A stretch of DNA of 64,000 bases from Chryseobacterium sp. S0630 (GCF_024158915.1 NZ_JAMZGF010000008.1:62001-126000); one strand, 5' to 3'. Counted from the stretch's first letter, positions 25,043 to 33,816 are shown. Program-made: numbers and translations. The notes: generated by a model from the letters alone, not told the origin.

Positions 25043-25768
25043 ATGAAATCTTTAAAAATCTCTTTTACCGCTGCCTTTTGGGCTTTCCAAATTTTAGTTC
25101 TTTCTTCCTGTTCAGGAAATCTTAAGTCAGATAAAGACGGTTATTTTTCTGAAGAAAAATTTGTAGATAGCGTGAATGTAGGTAGAAAAGGTAAAGCAAA
25201 AGTAGAGTTTGAAAAGTTTCGACATGTTAAGAATGGTGATGTATTTGTTACCTTGAATTTTTATGATTTAAAGGAAGTATGGGTGGAAAGTAAAGGTTCA
25301 AAGTTTCATACCTGGGAACTAAAGAACAGTTTTAAATTCGATAAAGATGGAATATCTGATATGGATGTTCAAATTGGTGATTTCAATAACGATGGATTTA
25401 ATGATATAACCTACCAGAGTGCTATCGCTGGAAGAGGAGGAAATGTAGTGATGACATTATTTGTTTATGATCCTGGTAATAAAGATTTCATCCACATCAA
25501 AAATTCTGAATCTTATCCGAATTTAACTTACAATGCAAAATTAGATTGTATTAATTCACTCATTTTAACTGGCTCTACAACAACCGTATTTCTAAAAATT
25601 AAAAAAGATTCTCTGCATGAATTTGCCAGAGTTGATGTTTCAGATAAAATAATAGTGGAAGAAAAAGATTCTACAGGCAAGTTTAAAATTATTGAAGAAA
25701 AACCATTCAAAGGAAATGATGAAGACTTTTATAAAATTTTTAAAAATTACAAGCCTTTAGAATATTAA
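25043..25768 (+). CDS. Putative lipoprotein with FG-GAP-like motif
   Basis: A 241-residue lipoprotein; signal ends at SSC (Cys23). The core contains DVQIGDFNNDGFNDITYQ, a calcium-binding FG-GAP-type loop seen in beta-propeller surface proteins, though only one clear repeat is visible. No further family recognised. It stands alone between paaZ and the small peptide gene. Confidence 0.75.
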   Translation: MKSLKISFTAAFWAFQILVLSSCSGNLKSDKDGYFSEEKFVDSVNVGRKGKAKVEFEKFRHVKNGDVFVTLNFYDLKEVWVESKGSKFHTWELKNSFKFDKDGISDMDVQIGDFNNDGFNDITYQSAIAGRGGNVVMTLFVYDPGNKDFIHIKNSESYPNLTYNAKLDCINSLILTGSTTTVFLKIKKDSLHEFARVDVSDKIIVEEKDSTGKFKIIEEKPFKGNDEDFYKIFKNYKPLEY

Positions 25769-25836
25769 TAATATCTATAAATGTTCATTATTTCAATTAG
25801 TTATACTTTTTATTTGAAAAATTATTAACTTTAATA

Positions 25837-25865
25837 GGCGAAATCCGAAAAGCATATAGAGTAGG
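25837..25865 (+). promoter_or_regulatory. Shared motif CGnAATCCGAAAAGC-TATAGAGTAGG, copy a
   Basis: Ends 23 nt upstream of the peptide start at 25889. Core TCCGAAAAGC, two bases, then ATAGAGTAGG. The copy before the 56161 peptide gene differs at only about three of 28 positions and sits 21 nt from its start. The first part (CGAAATCCG) is a near-palindrome; in the other copy it is CGGAATCCG. Confidence 0.65.
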
Positions 25866-25888
25866 AGAGAACATCAAAACAAACCACT

Positions 25889-26050
25889 ATGAAAAACTTA
25901 AAAAAACTTTCAAGACATGAGTTGAAATCTCTTAAAGGTTCCGGACCAAACTGGTCTTGTGCCCTTAATCCTTGTCCTCCCGGAAGCTGTTGTCTTCCTG
26001 GAAGATGGCCTGATATTGCCAGAGCATGTTATATATGTGCTGATTCTTAG
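25889..26050 (+). CDS. Six-Cys leader peptide, bacteriocin-like (small, Gly-Ser leader)
   Basis: A 53-residue peptide. The leader MKNLKKLSRHELKSLKGS matches the double-glycine leader of the 56161 gene except that the cleavage site is Gly-Ser rather than Gly-Gly. The core has six Cys (24, 29, 34, 35, 47, 50) with CPPGSCC, the same C-P-x-G-x-C-C pattern as in the peptide at 5094-5246. The upstream motif at 25837-25865 is nearly identical to the one before the peptide gene next to the exporter. A terminator follows. The neighbouring CPBP protease gene is convergent and could encode immunity (inference). Confidence 0.8.
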   Translation: MKNLKKLSRHELKSLKGSGPNWSCALNPCPPGSCCLPGRWPDIARACYICADS

Positions 26051-26075
26051 ATTTTTTTCACTTAAAACAATACAT

Positions 26076-26109
26076 AAAGCTGCTGTTCCTCAGGATTGGC
26101 AGCTTTTTT
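26076..26109 (+). terminator. Terminator after the 25889-26050 peptide gene
   Basis: 8-bp stem AAAGCTGC / GCAGCTTT with a T run. It runs up to the end of the convergent CPBP gene at 26108. Confidence 0.7.
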
Positions 26110-26785
26110 ATAATCTCTTCTTCAGCTTAAAATATCCAAATATTAAAAGAGGCAAAGCCAATATCTGGAACAAAAAAACAAGCAGCGACGAAATTCCCTC
26201 AAGATGGTTCTCATTAGCTTTTATAAAGAGTTGTTTACCTAGCGGACCGTTTGAAAATACAATAATATTAAACAAATTCCAACCAAAATGCAGTGCAATA
26301 GGCAGGTACAGAGATTTTGTTTTAGCGAAAGATACTGCCAGCATCCATCCAAAGATGGCGGTCATCCCAAAAATAATTCCCATCTGAAAAGGATTTCCGA
26401 ATGCGTTATAAGAAAACCAGTGGTAGACTCCGAAGCAGGCAGCAGATAAAAGACAGGCTTTTGTAGTTCCCCATTTTTCAATAGCAAGGTAAAGCAGAGC
26501 TCCTCTGAAAAGTAACTCTTCAAATAATACAGACTTCAGAACCCACCATATCCCCATCAATGCAGCGGATAATGTAAGTTGCTTATTCAGAATCCAGCCA
26601 TTATTGATGAATGCTGTTGTCATGATATGATAAAGACTGCAAATGGCAGTGGCTAAAAGAAAACCTATTCCAAAATAGATTAATCTTGTTTTGCTGGGCT
26701 TGAATCCTAAAACAGAAAGGTCCTTATTTACCGTGAACTTAAGGAGAAGCCATGAAATGATAAGCTCAATGATAATTCCAATCAT
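26108..26785 (-). CDS. CPBP-family intramembrane glutamic protease (Abi)
   Basis: A 225-residue membrane protein with the CPBP motif pattern: EELLFRG (Glu89, Glu90, Arg94), His122 in GVYHW, and His166/Asn170 in LHFGWN. The rest consists of hydrophobic helices. The family includes CAAX-type proteases and bacteriocin-immunity proteins (Abi). It is convergent with the six-Cys peptide gene at 25889-26050, with the terminator between them, so an immunity role is possible but unproven. Confidence 0.9.
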   Translation of the reverse strand: MIGIIIELIISWLLLKFTVNKDLSVLGFKPSKTRLIYFGIGFLLATAICSLYHIMTTAFINNGWILNKQLTLSAALMGIWWVLKSVLFEELLFRGALLYLAIEKWGTTKACLLSAACFGVYHWFSYNAFGNPFQMGIIFGMTAIFGWMLAVSFAKTKSLYLPIALHFGWNLFNIIVFSNGPLGKQLFIKANENHLEGISSLLVFLFQILALPLLIFGYFKLKKRL

Positions 26786-27020
26786 AGGTTAAAAGTTTTT
26801 AGTTGAGTGAAATTGCTATTTCATTGAGAACGAATTTAATAAAAAAAATAACATGCATTAAAACTTGGGAATAGGATGATAAAATATGACGATTAAGTTT
26901 CTTTTTGATTAATAATTTATTTAAATGAATAATTAAGTTTTAATAGATTCTTAGTTTCAACTTCTTCTTTCTCTTGTAAAAAAGTACTAATTTTAAAATT
27001 CAATCATAAAATCAAGAGCA

Positions 27021-27791
27021 ATGAACGAAAGCTGGATGCAAAAATGGGAAGAAGTGAAAAATATTCTGGTTTGCCCTACAGATCTGGAAATATATTTTAC
27101 TTCTGATGAAATTCTGGGACAGAAAATGGAGGTGATGGAAATCGGAAATGTTTCTCTTCCTTCCGGAAAAGTGGTGGTAAGAGATCCGCTGGTGTCTTTA
27201 AATGCCAATCAATCACCTTATTTTATTCAGGCTCCGAAAGGAAATTTTCCTGTAACTATTGCTGTAGTAAAATCTGAAGATTGGGGAAATAGATATGCTG
27301 TTGTAAAAGTTGAATTTACCAAAGAAAAACCTGTTGTTTATAGAGAAGCCTTAGTTGGGATTGAAGAGTTGGAAGGGGTAACTGATGAAGATTTTTTTGG
27401 CTTTGAGGTAGATGCTGGTTTAGGTTGTATTGCGGATAAAGAAGTACTTCCTTTTGTAGATCAATTTGTTGATGAAATAAATGTCGACAATGTTTATGAT
27501 GATTATTTTGCAGGGCTTTTCTCCCAAAGCTATAAAGATTATCCCAACAATCAGAGAGAAGCAGGAGACTGGATCAACTGGACGGTTCCAGGTACCAACT
27601 ATCAGATTCCGATGTTTGCTAGTGGCTTTGGTGACGGCAGCTACCCTGTTTATTTTGCTTATGATAATAACGGAGAGATATGTGGTTTATACATTCAATT
27701 TATTGATATTGAATTGGCTTTAAGTGAAGAAGATGAAGAAGATGATCTTGACGACGATCAACCTGAAAACTTTATTTTTTCTAAAAACTAA
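27021..27791 (+). CDS. DUF4241 domain protein
   Basis: A 256-residue soluble protein. The pattern GNFPVTIAV, then FGFEVDAGLGCIADKE, and MFASGFGDGSYPVYFAYD near the end matches DUF4241. The C-terminus is an acidic run (EEDEEDDLDDD). DUF4241 proteins are often found near toxin/immunity loci, but no toxin is visible here. It is followed after 2 nt by the glycosylase gene, so they share an operon. Confidence 0.82.
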   Translation: MNESWMQKWEEVKNILVCPTDLEIYFTSDEILGQKMEVMEIGNVSLPSGKVVVRDPLVSLNANQSPYFIQAPKGNFPVTIAVVKSEDWGNRYAVVKVEFTKEKPVVYREALVGIEELEGVTDEDFFGFEVDAGLGCIADKEVLPFVDQFVDEINVDNVYDDYFAGLFSQSYKDYPNNQREAGDWINWTVPGTNYQIPMFASGFGDGSYPVYFAYDNNGEICGLYIQFIDIELALSEEDEEDDLDDDQPENFIFSKN

Positions 27792-27793
27792 AT

Positions 27794-28480
27794 ATGAATA
27801 CAACTTTTGCAGACCATGTTATTACGTTCAATGAAAACCTGAACTATACGGGAAATTTACCTGAAGGTTTTGATGTTCTGAATCCATATCTTGAAAACCC
27901 TGAAACATTAATGGTAATGCAGAAGTTTTATCATAAATATTACAATGATTCATCTCAAAGAAAATTTATCATTGGAATCAATCCGAGCCGCCATGGAGCA
28001 GGAGTCACCGGTGTTCCGTTTACCGATACCAAAAGGCTTGAAAGTATTTGTGGTATAAAAATGGAATCTGCCCACACTCATGAAGTTTCTTCTGTTTTCA
28101 TGTATGATATGATTGAAGAATATGGAGGTGCCGATCTTTTTTACAAAGATATTTATATCAACTCTCCATTTCCGTTGGCTATTGTGAGAAAAACAAAAAA
28201 TGGTTGGTTGAATGCCAATTATTACGATGACAAAAAGCTCTTCGACGCTGTAAAGAATTTTATGATTGATTCTTTAAAGAAACATATCAGTCTTAATCTT
28301 GATACATCAGAAGTCTTTGTTCTTGGTAAAAAAAATGCCGATTTTATTTCAAAATTAAATAAAGAAGCAAAATTGTTCGATAAAATGACTGTTCTTGAGC
28401 ATCCAAGATATATCCAACAGTACAAATTGAAAGAAAAGCAGTTTTATATAGACAAGTATATTCTTGCATTGAAAAAATGA
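27794..28480 (+). CDS. SMUG2-like uracil-DNA glycosylase family protein
   Basis: A 228-residue protein of the uracil-DNA glycosylase superfamily. The first active-site motif is GINPSRHGAGVTGVPFTD, the middle contains YINSPFPLAIV, and the second catalytic motif is LEHPRYIQQY (HP-x-R type). This matches the SMUG2 DNA glycosylase group of Bacteroidota. It excises damaged bases, with substrate specificity not known for this clade. Grouped with the DUF4241 gene (2 nt) and the helicase (58 nt). Confidence 0.85.
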   Translation: MNTTFADHVITFNENLNYTGNLPEGFDVLNPYLENPETLMVMQKFYHKYYNDSSQRKFIIGINPSRHGAGVTGVPFTDTKRLESICGIKMESAHTHEVSSVFMYDMIEEYGGADLFYKDIYINSPFPLAIVRKTKNGWLNANYYDDKKLFDAVKNFMIDSLKKHISLNLDTSEVFVLGKKNADFISKLNKEAKLFDKMTVLEHPRYIQQYKLKEKQFYIDKYILALKK

Positions 28481-28538
28481 AACATCGAGAGGATGTGATT
28501 TCTATGATTGTATGTGTTGTTTTTATTAAATTGTGCTT

Positions 28539-31223
28539 ATGAATGTTTTTCCTAAAGACACAACTTTTAAATACAGCTGGCGAACTTATCAGAAGAAAAT
28601 TTTAGACAATATGGATGACTATCTCCACGATAATCATCTTCATATTTCGGCTCCTCCTGGTTCTGGAAAAACGGTTCTGGGATTAGAAATGATGTTGAGA
28701 CTTGGTGAACCAACATTGATTGTTACTCCCACGCTAGCAATCAAAAACCAATGGATTCAGAGATTTTGTGAGCTTTTTCTGGATACGGAAACTGTTCCTG
28801 AATGGATATCTTCTGATATTAAAAATCCTGGAATTATAACTGTTACCACTTATCAGGGTATTCATTCTGCTTCTGGAATAGATGAACAAGACGAAGATCT
28901 GATAAAAAAATCTTCAAGAATCTCAATTGCAGAAATCATTAAAAAGCTAGAGAAGCAAAAAGTAGGGACTCTTATTTTGGATGAAGCGCATCATTTGAAA
29001 AATGCTTGGTGGAGAAGCTTAATGGAATTGAAAAATAGAATTAGTCCTAAAGTTGTTGCTCTTACTGCAACACCTCCTTTTGATGTTTCTGGTTCTGAAT
29101 GGCAAAAATATATTCAGCTGAATGGTCCTATTGATGTAGAAATTTCTGTTCCTGAATTGATGATTGAAGGAGATCTTTGTCCTCATCAGGATTTGGTTTA
29201 TTTTACTTCACCCTCAAAAGAAGAGGAGAGGAAACTTGAATACTATCATCATCAGGCAGCCACATTTTTCGAAGAAGTTCAAAATGATGATACGCTACTT
29301 GAAGCTTTTGAACAGCATCCTGTTTATCAGCATCCAGCTGTGCATTTGGAATGGATTTACGAAAACATATCATCATATACTTCGGGACTTGTTTATCTTC
29401 ATTTCAGAGGAAAGGAGATTTCGGATATTCATTTTAATATCATTGGAGATCAGCAAAAATATGTTCCTGAATTTGATTTCTTCTGGATGGAAGAACTTCT
29501 TGATTTTTATCTTTTATTGGATGATGCTAATTTTAAAAAATATGAAGAGCATCGGACAGATCTTGGGAATAGGCTCAGAAGATTGGGGTTTCTTGAACAA
29601 AGAACAATCAGTTTTTATAATAGTAAAAATGTAAATCAGATTCTTAATTCAAGTATAGGAAAACTTCAGGGCATAAAGGAAATTGCAGATTTTGAGTTTT
29701 CAGTTCTTAAAGAAGATCTCAGAATGGTAATTCTCACGGATTTTATTAAAAAAGAATATCTGAGCAATAGCACCGAGAATATAGTAAGTCTTGATAAAAT
29801 TGGAGCGATTCCAATATTTGAAAAACTTAGAAGAGAAAATTCGCAAAATAAAAAAATAGGTATTCTTACAGGTAGTTTGGTGCTCATACCTTCGAGTGCA
29901 AAGGATCTGTTTGATCAGTTTTGTGTAAAAAAGAGCATATCTGGAGTGTCTTTTTCTGCCCTCTCTTATGATCAGAATTATTTGATAATTAGTCTTACAG
30001 ATCAGATAAAGCATGATGTGGTTCATATAATAACTGAGATTTTTCAATGTGGAGGAATTCAGGTCTTAATTGGGACAAAGTCTTTGTTGGGAGAAGGTTG
30101 GGATGCTCCCAAAATGAATAGCCTTGTGCTGGCCAGTTTTGTAAGTTCTTTTGTGCTCTCTAATCAAATGAGAGGAAGAGTTATCAGAACAGATAAAGAT
30201 AATATAAACAAAACAGGAAATATCTGGCATCTTATATGTTTTGATTCCTATGATATTGGTGGAGGACAGGATTTCAGTAATATAAAGAAAAGATTTAAAA
30301 CTTTTGTTGGTATTTCCTACAAAGATGAGGTTACCATTGAAAATAATTTTGAACGACTCAATATTAAAACGATAGAACGTAAAGAAGAATTACCGGAAAT
30401 CAATCAGATATTCTTTGCATGGGCAAAAGATAGAACTGCTCTTGCTGAGCGATGGAAAACAGCTCTTGATAAAGGAAATGTTTTGGTGGAAGAAATTGAA
30501 GTCCCTTCAGTGAATATGACAGATATGGGGAAAATGCGGATGGATTATTTAGGTAAAATGAGCGGAAACTTTGCAAAGATAATGGTGTCATCCATATTGC
30601 TATTTTGGCAGGATCTTCTGATGGGGCTTCTCCGAAATGTTGATGAAATTAATTCTATAAAAAGTTTTTCATTACTGGTTTCTCTATTTGGGATTGCAGG
30701 TGTTGTTGTGTATGGTGGGAAACTGTATAGATCTACAAAACAATATTTAAGATGTAAAGATGTTGGGAGGCAGCTGAACTCCCTTGCTGAAGTAGTTTTG
30801 TATGGATTACTCTATGAAAAAGTAATACGAACCTCTATTGAAAAACTTCGAATTGTAAGTTCTTCAGACAAAAATAAAAATGCATTTTGTTATTTGGAGG
30901 GAGGAAGTCAATATGAAAATGCCCAATTTATACAAACTTTACAGGAACTGGTATCCCAAATAGATAACCCAAGATATCTATTGAAACAAAAAAGAGGTTT
31001 ATTATTTTTGAAAAAAGATATGTACTATCCTATACCCGAGATTTTTGCAAAAAATAAAAAAAGTGCAGAATTTTTTAAAAAACTATGGGATAAAATGATA
31101 GGAAAATCTGAGCTGATTTTCACAAGAACTATTGAAGGGCGTAAAATTTTATTAAAATTGAGATTCCAGGCTTTACTCAATAGAAACGGAAGGATAGAAC
31201 ATCTCCACAAGTGGACCCGATAA
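28539..31223 (+). CDS. DEAD/DEAH-box helicase with C-terminal membrane segments
   Basis: An 894-residue superfamily 2 helicase. Walker A APPGSGKT is at 38-45, DEAH at 148-151, TATPP at 176-180 and motif VI as NQMRGRVIR in the second RecA domain. I start at the ATG at 28539; a GTG at 28533 is also in frame. The C-terminal third is unusual: two hydrophobic stretches at about 678-698 and 710-730 look like membrane helices, followed by a basic domain. Type III restriction or XPB-like relatives act on DNA, but no methylase or nuclease domain is visible. It follows the glycosylase gene and could belong to a DNA repair or defence module. Confidence 0.85.
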   Translation: MNVFPKDTTFKYSWRTYQKKILDNMDDYLHDNHLHISAPPGSGKTVLGLEMMLRLGEPTLIVTPTLAIKNQWIQRFCELFLDTETVPEWISSDIKNPGIITVTTYQGIHSASGIDEQDEDLIKKSSRISIAEIIKKLEKQKVGTLILDEAHHLKNAWWRSLMELKNRISPKVVALTATPPFDVSGSEWQKYIQLNGPIDVEISVPELMIEGDLCPHQDLVYFTSPSKEEERKLEYYHHQAATFFEEVQNDDTLLEAFEQHPVYQHPAVHLEWIYENISSYTSGLVYLHFRGKEISDIHFNIIGDQQKYVPEFDFFWMEELLDFYLLLDDANFKKYEEHRTDLGNRLRRLGFLEQRTISFYNSKNVNQILNSSIGKLQGIKEIADFEFSVLKEDLRMVILTDFIKKEYLSNSTENIVSLDKIGAIPIFEKLRRENSQNKKIGILTGSLVLIPSSAKDLFDQFCVKKSISGVSFSALSYDQNYLIISLTDQIKHDVVHIITEIFQCGGIQVLIGTKSLLGEGWDAPKMNSLVLASFVSSFVLSNQMRGRVIRTDKDNINKTGNIWHLICFDSYDIGGGQDFSNIKKRFKTFVGISYKDEVTIENNFERLNIKTIERKEELPEINQIFFAWAKDRTALAERWKTALDKGNVLVEEIEVPSVNMTDMGKMRMDYLGKMSGNFAKIMVSSILLFWQDLLMGLLRNVDEINSIKSFSLLVSLFGIAGVVVYGGKLYRSTKQYLRCKDVGRQLNSLAEVVLYGLLYEKVIRTSIEKLRIVSSSDKNKNAFCYLEGGSQYENAQFIQTLQELVSQIDNPRYLLKQKRGLLFLKKDMYYPIPEIFAKNKKSAEFFKKLWDKMIGKSELIFTRTIEGRKILLKLRFQALLNRNGRIEHLHKWTR

Positions 31224-31260
31224 AATGACAAAATCCCTTCGTCGAAAGGGATTTGTCATT
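31224..31260. terminator. Hairpin between the convergent helicase and T9SS cargo genes
   Basis: Stem AATGACA-AAATCCCTT / AAGGGATTTGTCATT with a one-base bulge. It starts next to the helicase stop. A short T run follows on the minus strand, so it may serve both directions. Confidence 0.65.
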
Positions 31261-31310
31261 CATGAATTAGAATCTTTGTGGGAATATGGAACTTGTGAAA
31301 TTTCTTATTT

Positions 31311-32132
31311 TTAGTTTTTAATGACTTTGGTAGATTCTGTTGCTGTTTTAATAATATAAACTCCTTTTGGAAGCTCTGAAATATTGATTTCATTATTTCC
31401 CTTTTGAGTTTGTATCGTTTTCAGAATTTTACCATCAAGACCATAGATTTTAGCTTCACTGGCTTTTTCTGTAGTAATAGAAATAGGCCCGTGGGTTGGA
31501 TTAGGATAAACAGTCAAGTCTTTTTTAATGCTTTTAGCTTCCGAAGTACCCAATACCAGATTACTATCTTTTACCCAGGTGAAAGCATCCAAACCTACAT
31601 ATCGGAAAGCTCCGTTGGCTGTGATTTGTAACTCATCTATCACAATGTTTGAGTAGTTCTGACCATTTAAGTTGGTAAGATCAATTAAGGTGTATCCATT
31701 CGTGCTGCCTAAACTGGTTGCAAATCCGGTAGTTTTTGTTTGGGTAAATTTTGTTACTCCGCTTAATTTTCCGGTTATAGTCAGATTTCCTGTTACATTA
31801 AGGTCCAGGTTCAATGCAGAAAGATACATCCAGAATCTGTTTACTTTAAACAAATTAGAAGTGGTTTTTATACTAAATGATGGCGGAGATTGAGTATCGT
31901 TGGAATTATCAATATATCTGTTATCATTAGCTGTTCCGCTCCAGCCAGTTCCCGGGAAATTTCCCTGAATATCAAAAACACTTACATGTGAAATGATATT
32001 GAAAATGACTCCATTATCGGTGAAGCTTGTACTTCCGTTCGATTCTGTCTCAAATTGTTCCGTACTGGTCTGCCCGAATGAGAAAATTGAAATGAGCAGA
32101 CTACAGATTGTTAAAAAAGTAGTGCTTTTCAT
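31311..32132 (-). CDS. Secreted protein with T9SS type A C-terminal sorting domain
   Basis: A 273-residue protein with a signal peptide (cleavage after SFGQ) and a C-terminal sorting domain starting LTVYPNPTHGPISI, ending GVYIIKTATESTKVIKN, so it is exported by the type IX system and anchored or released at the surface. The central part has Ser/Thr-rich beta-sandwich-like sequence (ITGKLSGVTKF, YSNIVIDELQITA); no enzymatic motif seen. Confidence 0.85.
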   Translation of the reverse strand: MKSTTFLTICSLLISIFSFGQTSTEQFETESNGSTSFTDNGVIFNIISHVSVFDIQGNFPGTGWSGTANDNRYIDNSNDTQSPPSFSIKTTSNLFKVNRFWMYLSALNLDLNVTGNLTITGKLSGVTKFTQTKTTGFATSLGSTNGYTLIDLTNLNGQNYSNIVIDELQITANGAFRYVGLDAFTWVKDSNLVLGTSEAKSIKKDLTVYPNPTHGPISITTEKASEAKIYGLDGKILKTIQTQKGNNEINISELPKGVYIIKTATESTKVIKN

Positions 32133-32168
32133 GATTTTTGTTTTAAATGTTAGGTTATTGTGTAGATA

Positions 32169-32720
32169 TTAATCTCTTGGAGGATAAATACCTTCAACAC
32201 AAATGATATAATTTAAACCTAGATAAGGAGGCATATTATTCACAGGCAGATTTTGTCCTATGAAGGCAATACTTTGATTATTAATAATCGTATCAGGGTT
32301 AGCATCATTCACAAAACTCGGTACAGCATTGAAATCTCTTCCTACTTGTGTACCTGAGATGGCAATTGTTGAAGTGGCTGTAGGAGTAGATGAATTAGCA
32401 TTCTTATTTGCTACTTTAAGCTGAAATCCTGCACCTACACTTGGAAGGTTGGATGCTAAAAGTGTATTTTGTGTAGTTCCGGATACTACTCCCAAAGGAT
32501 AAAATTGGTTCGCATTTACATTCCCTGCGCCTAAAGCCATACGCCCTTTTAAGTTAGGGAGAGCGAAAGTAGTAATACCGTCTCCACCATACGTTGTTCC
32601 TAAAATAGAGAATAAGGCAGAATTTCTTGAAATGCTTATTAGACTTCCGTCGCAAAACATCCAGCCTCTAGGTGCGAAATTTCCTGCAAATAATTTTACA
32701 ATTCCAATGTACTCTTCCAT
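32169..32720 (-). CDS. Phage tail-collar domain protein (microcystin-dependent protein-like)
   Basis: A 183-residue protein. The tail-collar pattern GIVKLFAGNFAPRGWMFCDG, ISRNSALFSILGTTYGGDG, FALPNLKGRMALGAGN spans the N-terminal half; the C-terminus ends in the usual NYIICVEGIYPPRD. It has no signal peptide. Such free-standing genes occur in many bacteria; no other phage gene is near. Its upstream region carries a variant of the motif shared with the leader-peptide genes. Confidence 0.9.
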   Translation of the reverse strand: MEEYIGIVKLFAGNFAPRGWMFCDGSLISISRNSALFSILGTTYGGDGITTFALPNLKGRMALGAGNVNANQFYPLGVVSGTTQNTLLASNLPSVGAGFQLKVANKNANSSTPTATSTIAISGTQVGRDFNAVPSFVNDANPDTIINNQSIAFIGQNLPVNNMPPYLGLNYIICVEGIYPPRD

Positions 32721-32748
32721 GATGATTTTTTTTTAGTTTTTAAATTTC

Positions 32749-32779
32749 TTACTCTTTTACAGGCTTTTCAGAATCCGCC
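32749..32779 (-). promoter_or_regulatory. Shared motif, variant copy c, before tail-collar gene
   Basis: On the minus strand: GGCGGATTCTGAAAAGCC then TGTAAAAGAGTAA. It keeps CGGAnTCnG, GAAAAG and GAGTA of copies a and b and shares TGTAAAAGAGTA with copy d. It ends 28 nt upstream of the start at 32720. Confidence 0.5.
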
Positions 32780-32976
32780 TTTTGATTATTTATTCTCAGT
32801 TCAAAGGAACGATTAATAGTAGGGTGGTGCTAGAGTAGAAAATACCAAATTAAAAACTCCGTATTTCTACGTAATAGATGGTGTGAAATATGCGGGTTTA
32901 AAAAGAAAATTTATACTTTAAGTTTCTCTGAACGAGCTGTATTTCGTATTTTTGTAACAATCCAATAAAAATAAAA

Positions 32977-33741
32977 ATGAGCGAATTTGTAGCATCAGAA
33001 ATTAAAAATAATATTGCCGAAATCACTTTCGGAACACCCAAAAGTAATTCTCTTCCGGGAGCAATTTTAGAAAAGCTGGCAGAAACTATTCTTGAAGAAG
33101 GAGCAAAAGATGAGGTGAAAGCTATTTTAGTAAAAAGTGCAGGTGAGAAAGCTTTTTGTGCAGGAGCAAGTTTTGACGAACTCTTAGCAATTGAGGAACT
33201 GGAAGCTTCCACGAAATTTTTCGGAGGTTTTGCTAAAGTTTTAAATGCAATGAGAAACTGCGGAAAAATTGTAGTGGTAAGAGTTCAGGGAAAAACAACT
33301 GGTGGAGGAGTTGGAATTGCTTGTGGAGCAGATTATTGTTTTGCTACTAAAGATTCAGCGCTGGCACTTACTGAAATCAATCTTGGAATCGGGCCTTTTG
33401 TAATTGGGCCTTATGTTGAAAGAAAAATAGGTAAGTCGCAATTCTCTGCAATGGCAATTGACGCAGACTTCAGATCTGCTGAATGGGCTGAGCAACATAA
33501 TGTTTATCATTCCGTTTCAGATACAATTGAGGAAATGGATGAAAAACTAGAGAAGTTTTTACAGACTTTAGCTTCAAGAAGCAGCGATGCTCTAACGCTA
33601 ATTAAAAAAGTTTCTTGGGAAGGAACTGACCACTTCAATGAGTTAATGCCGGCAAGAATTCATATGAGTGCCAGTCTTATTCTTGAAGATTCTGCCAAGA
33701 AAAATATTGAGTCCATTAAAGAAAAATTAAGAGTGAAGTAA
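32977..33741 (+). CDS. Enoyl-CoA hydratase/isomerase family protein
   Basis: A 254-residue crotonase-fold protein. GEKAFCAGASFDEL provides the first oxyanion strand and GKTTGGGVGIACGADY the second; the position of a catalytic acid is NLGIGPF. The cluster at 8537-24922 has a paaG but no separate paaF; this enzyme, 8 kb away, is a candidate for the missing 2,3-dehydroadipyl-CoA hydratase, though that assignment is inference. Monocistronic, with a terminator following. Confidence 0.87.
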   Translation: MSEFVASEIKNNIAEITFGTPKSNSLPGAILEKLAETILEEGAKDEVKAILVKSAGEKAFCAGASFDELLAIEELEASTKFFGGFAKVLNAMRNCGKIVVVRVQGKTTGGGVGIACGADYCFATKDSALALTEINLGIGPFVIGPYVERKIGKSQFSAMAIDADFRSAEWAEQHNVYHSVSDTIEEMDEKLEKFLQTLASRSSDALTLIKKVSWEGTDHFNELMPARIHMSASLILEDSAKKNIESIKEKLRVK

Positions 33742-33783
33742 TTTTTTTTATTGTTTTAAAAAATATTTTATCTAGATACTATG

Positions 33784-33816
33784 ATCCGGGAAGCATTTGT
33801 TTTTCCGGATTTTTTA
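33784..33816 (+). terminator. Terminator after the crotonase gene
   Basis: ATCCGGGAA / TTTTCCGGAT hairpin followed by a T run. The rest of the gap to 34130 is very AT-rich with no gene visible. Confidence 0.7.

Noticed and set aside
25959..26387. 142-codon plus-strand frame
   Set aside because: Overlaps the six-Cys peptide and is antisense to the CPBP protease; both of those are better supported.
29164..29634. 156-codon open frame inside the helicase gene
   Set aside because: Out-of-frame shadow in a clear coding gene; composition is Ile/Phe-rich without any pattern.
32169..32720. Prophage remnant
   Set aside because: Only one tail-collar gene, no integrase, capsid, lysis or attachment repeats. 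Such lone genes are common in bacteria.
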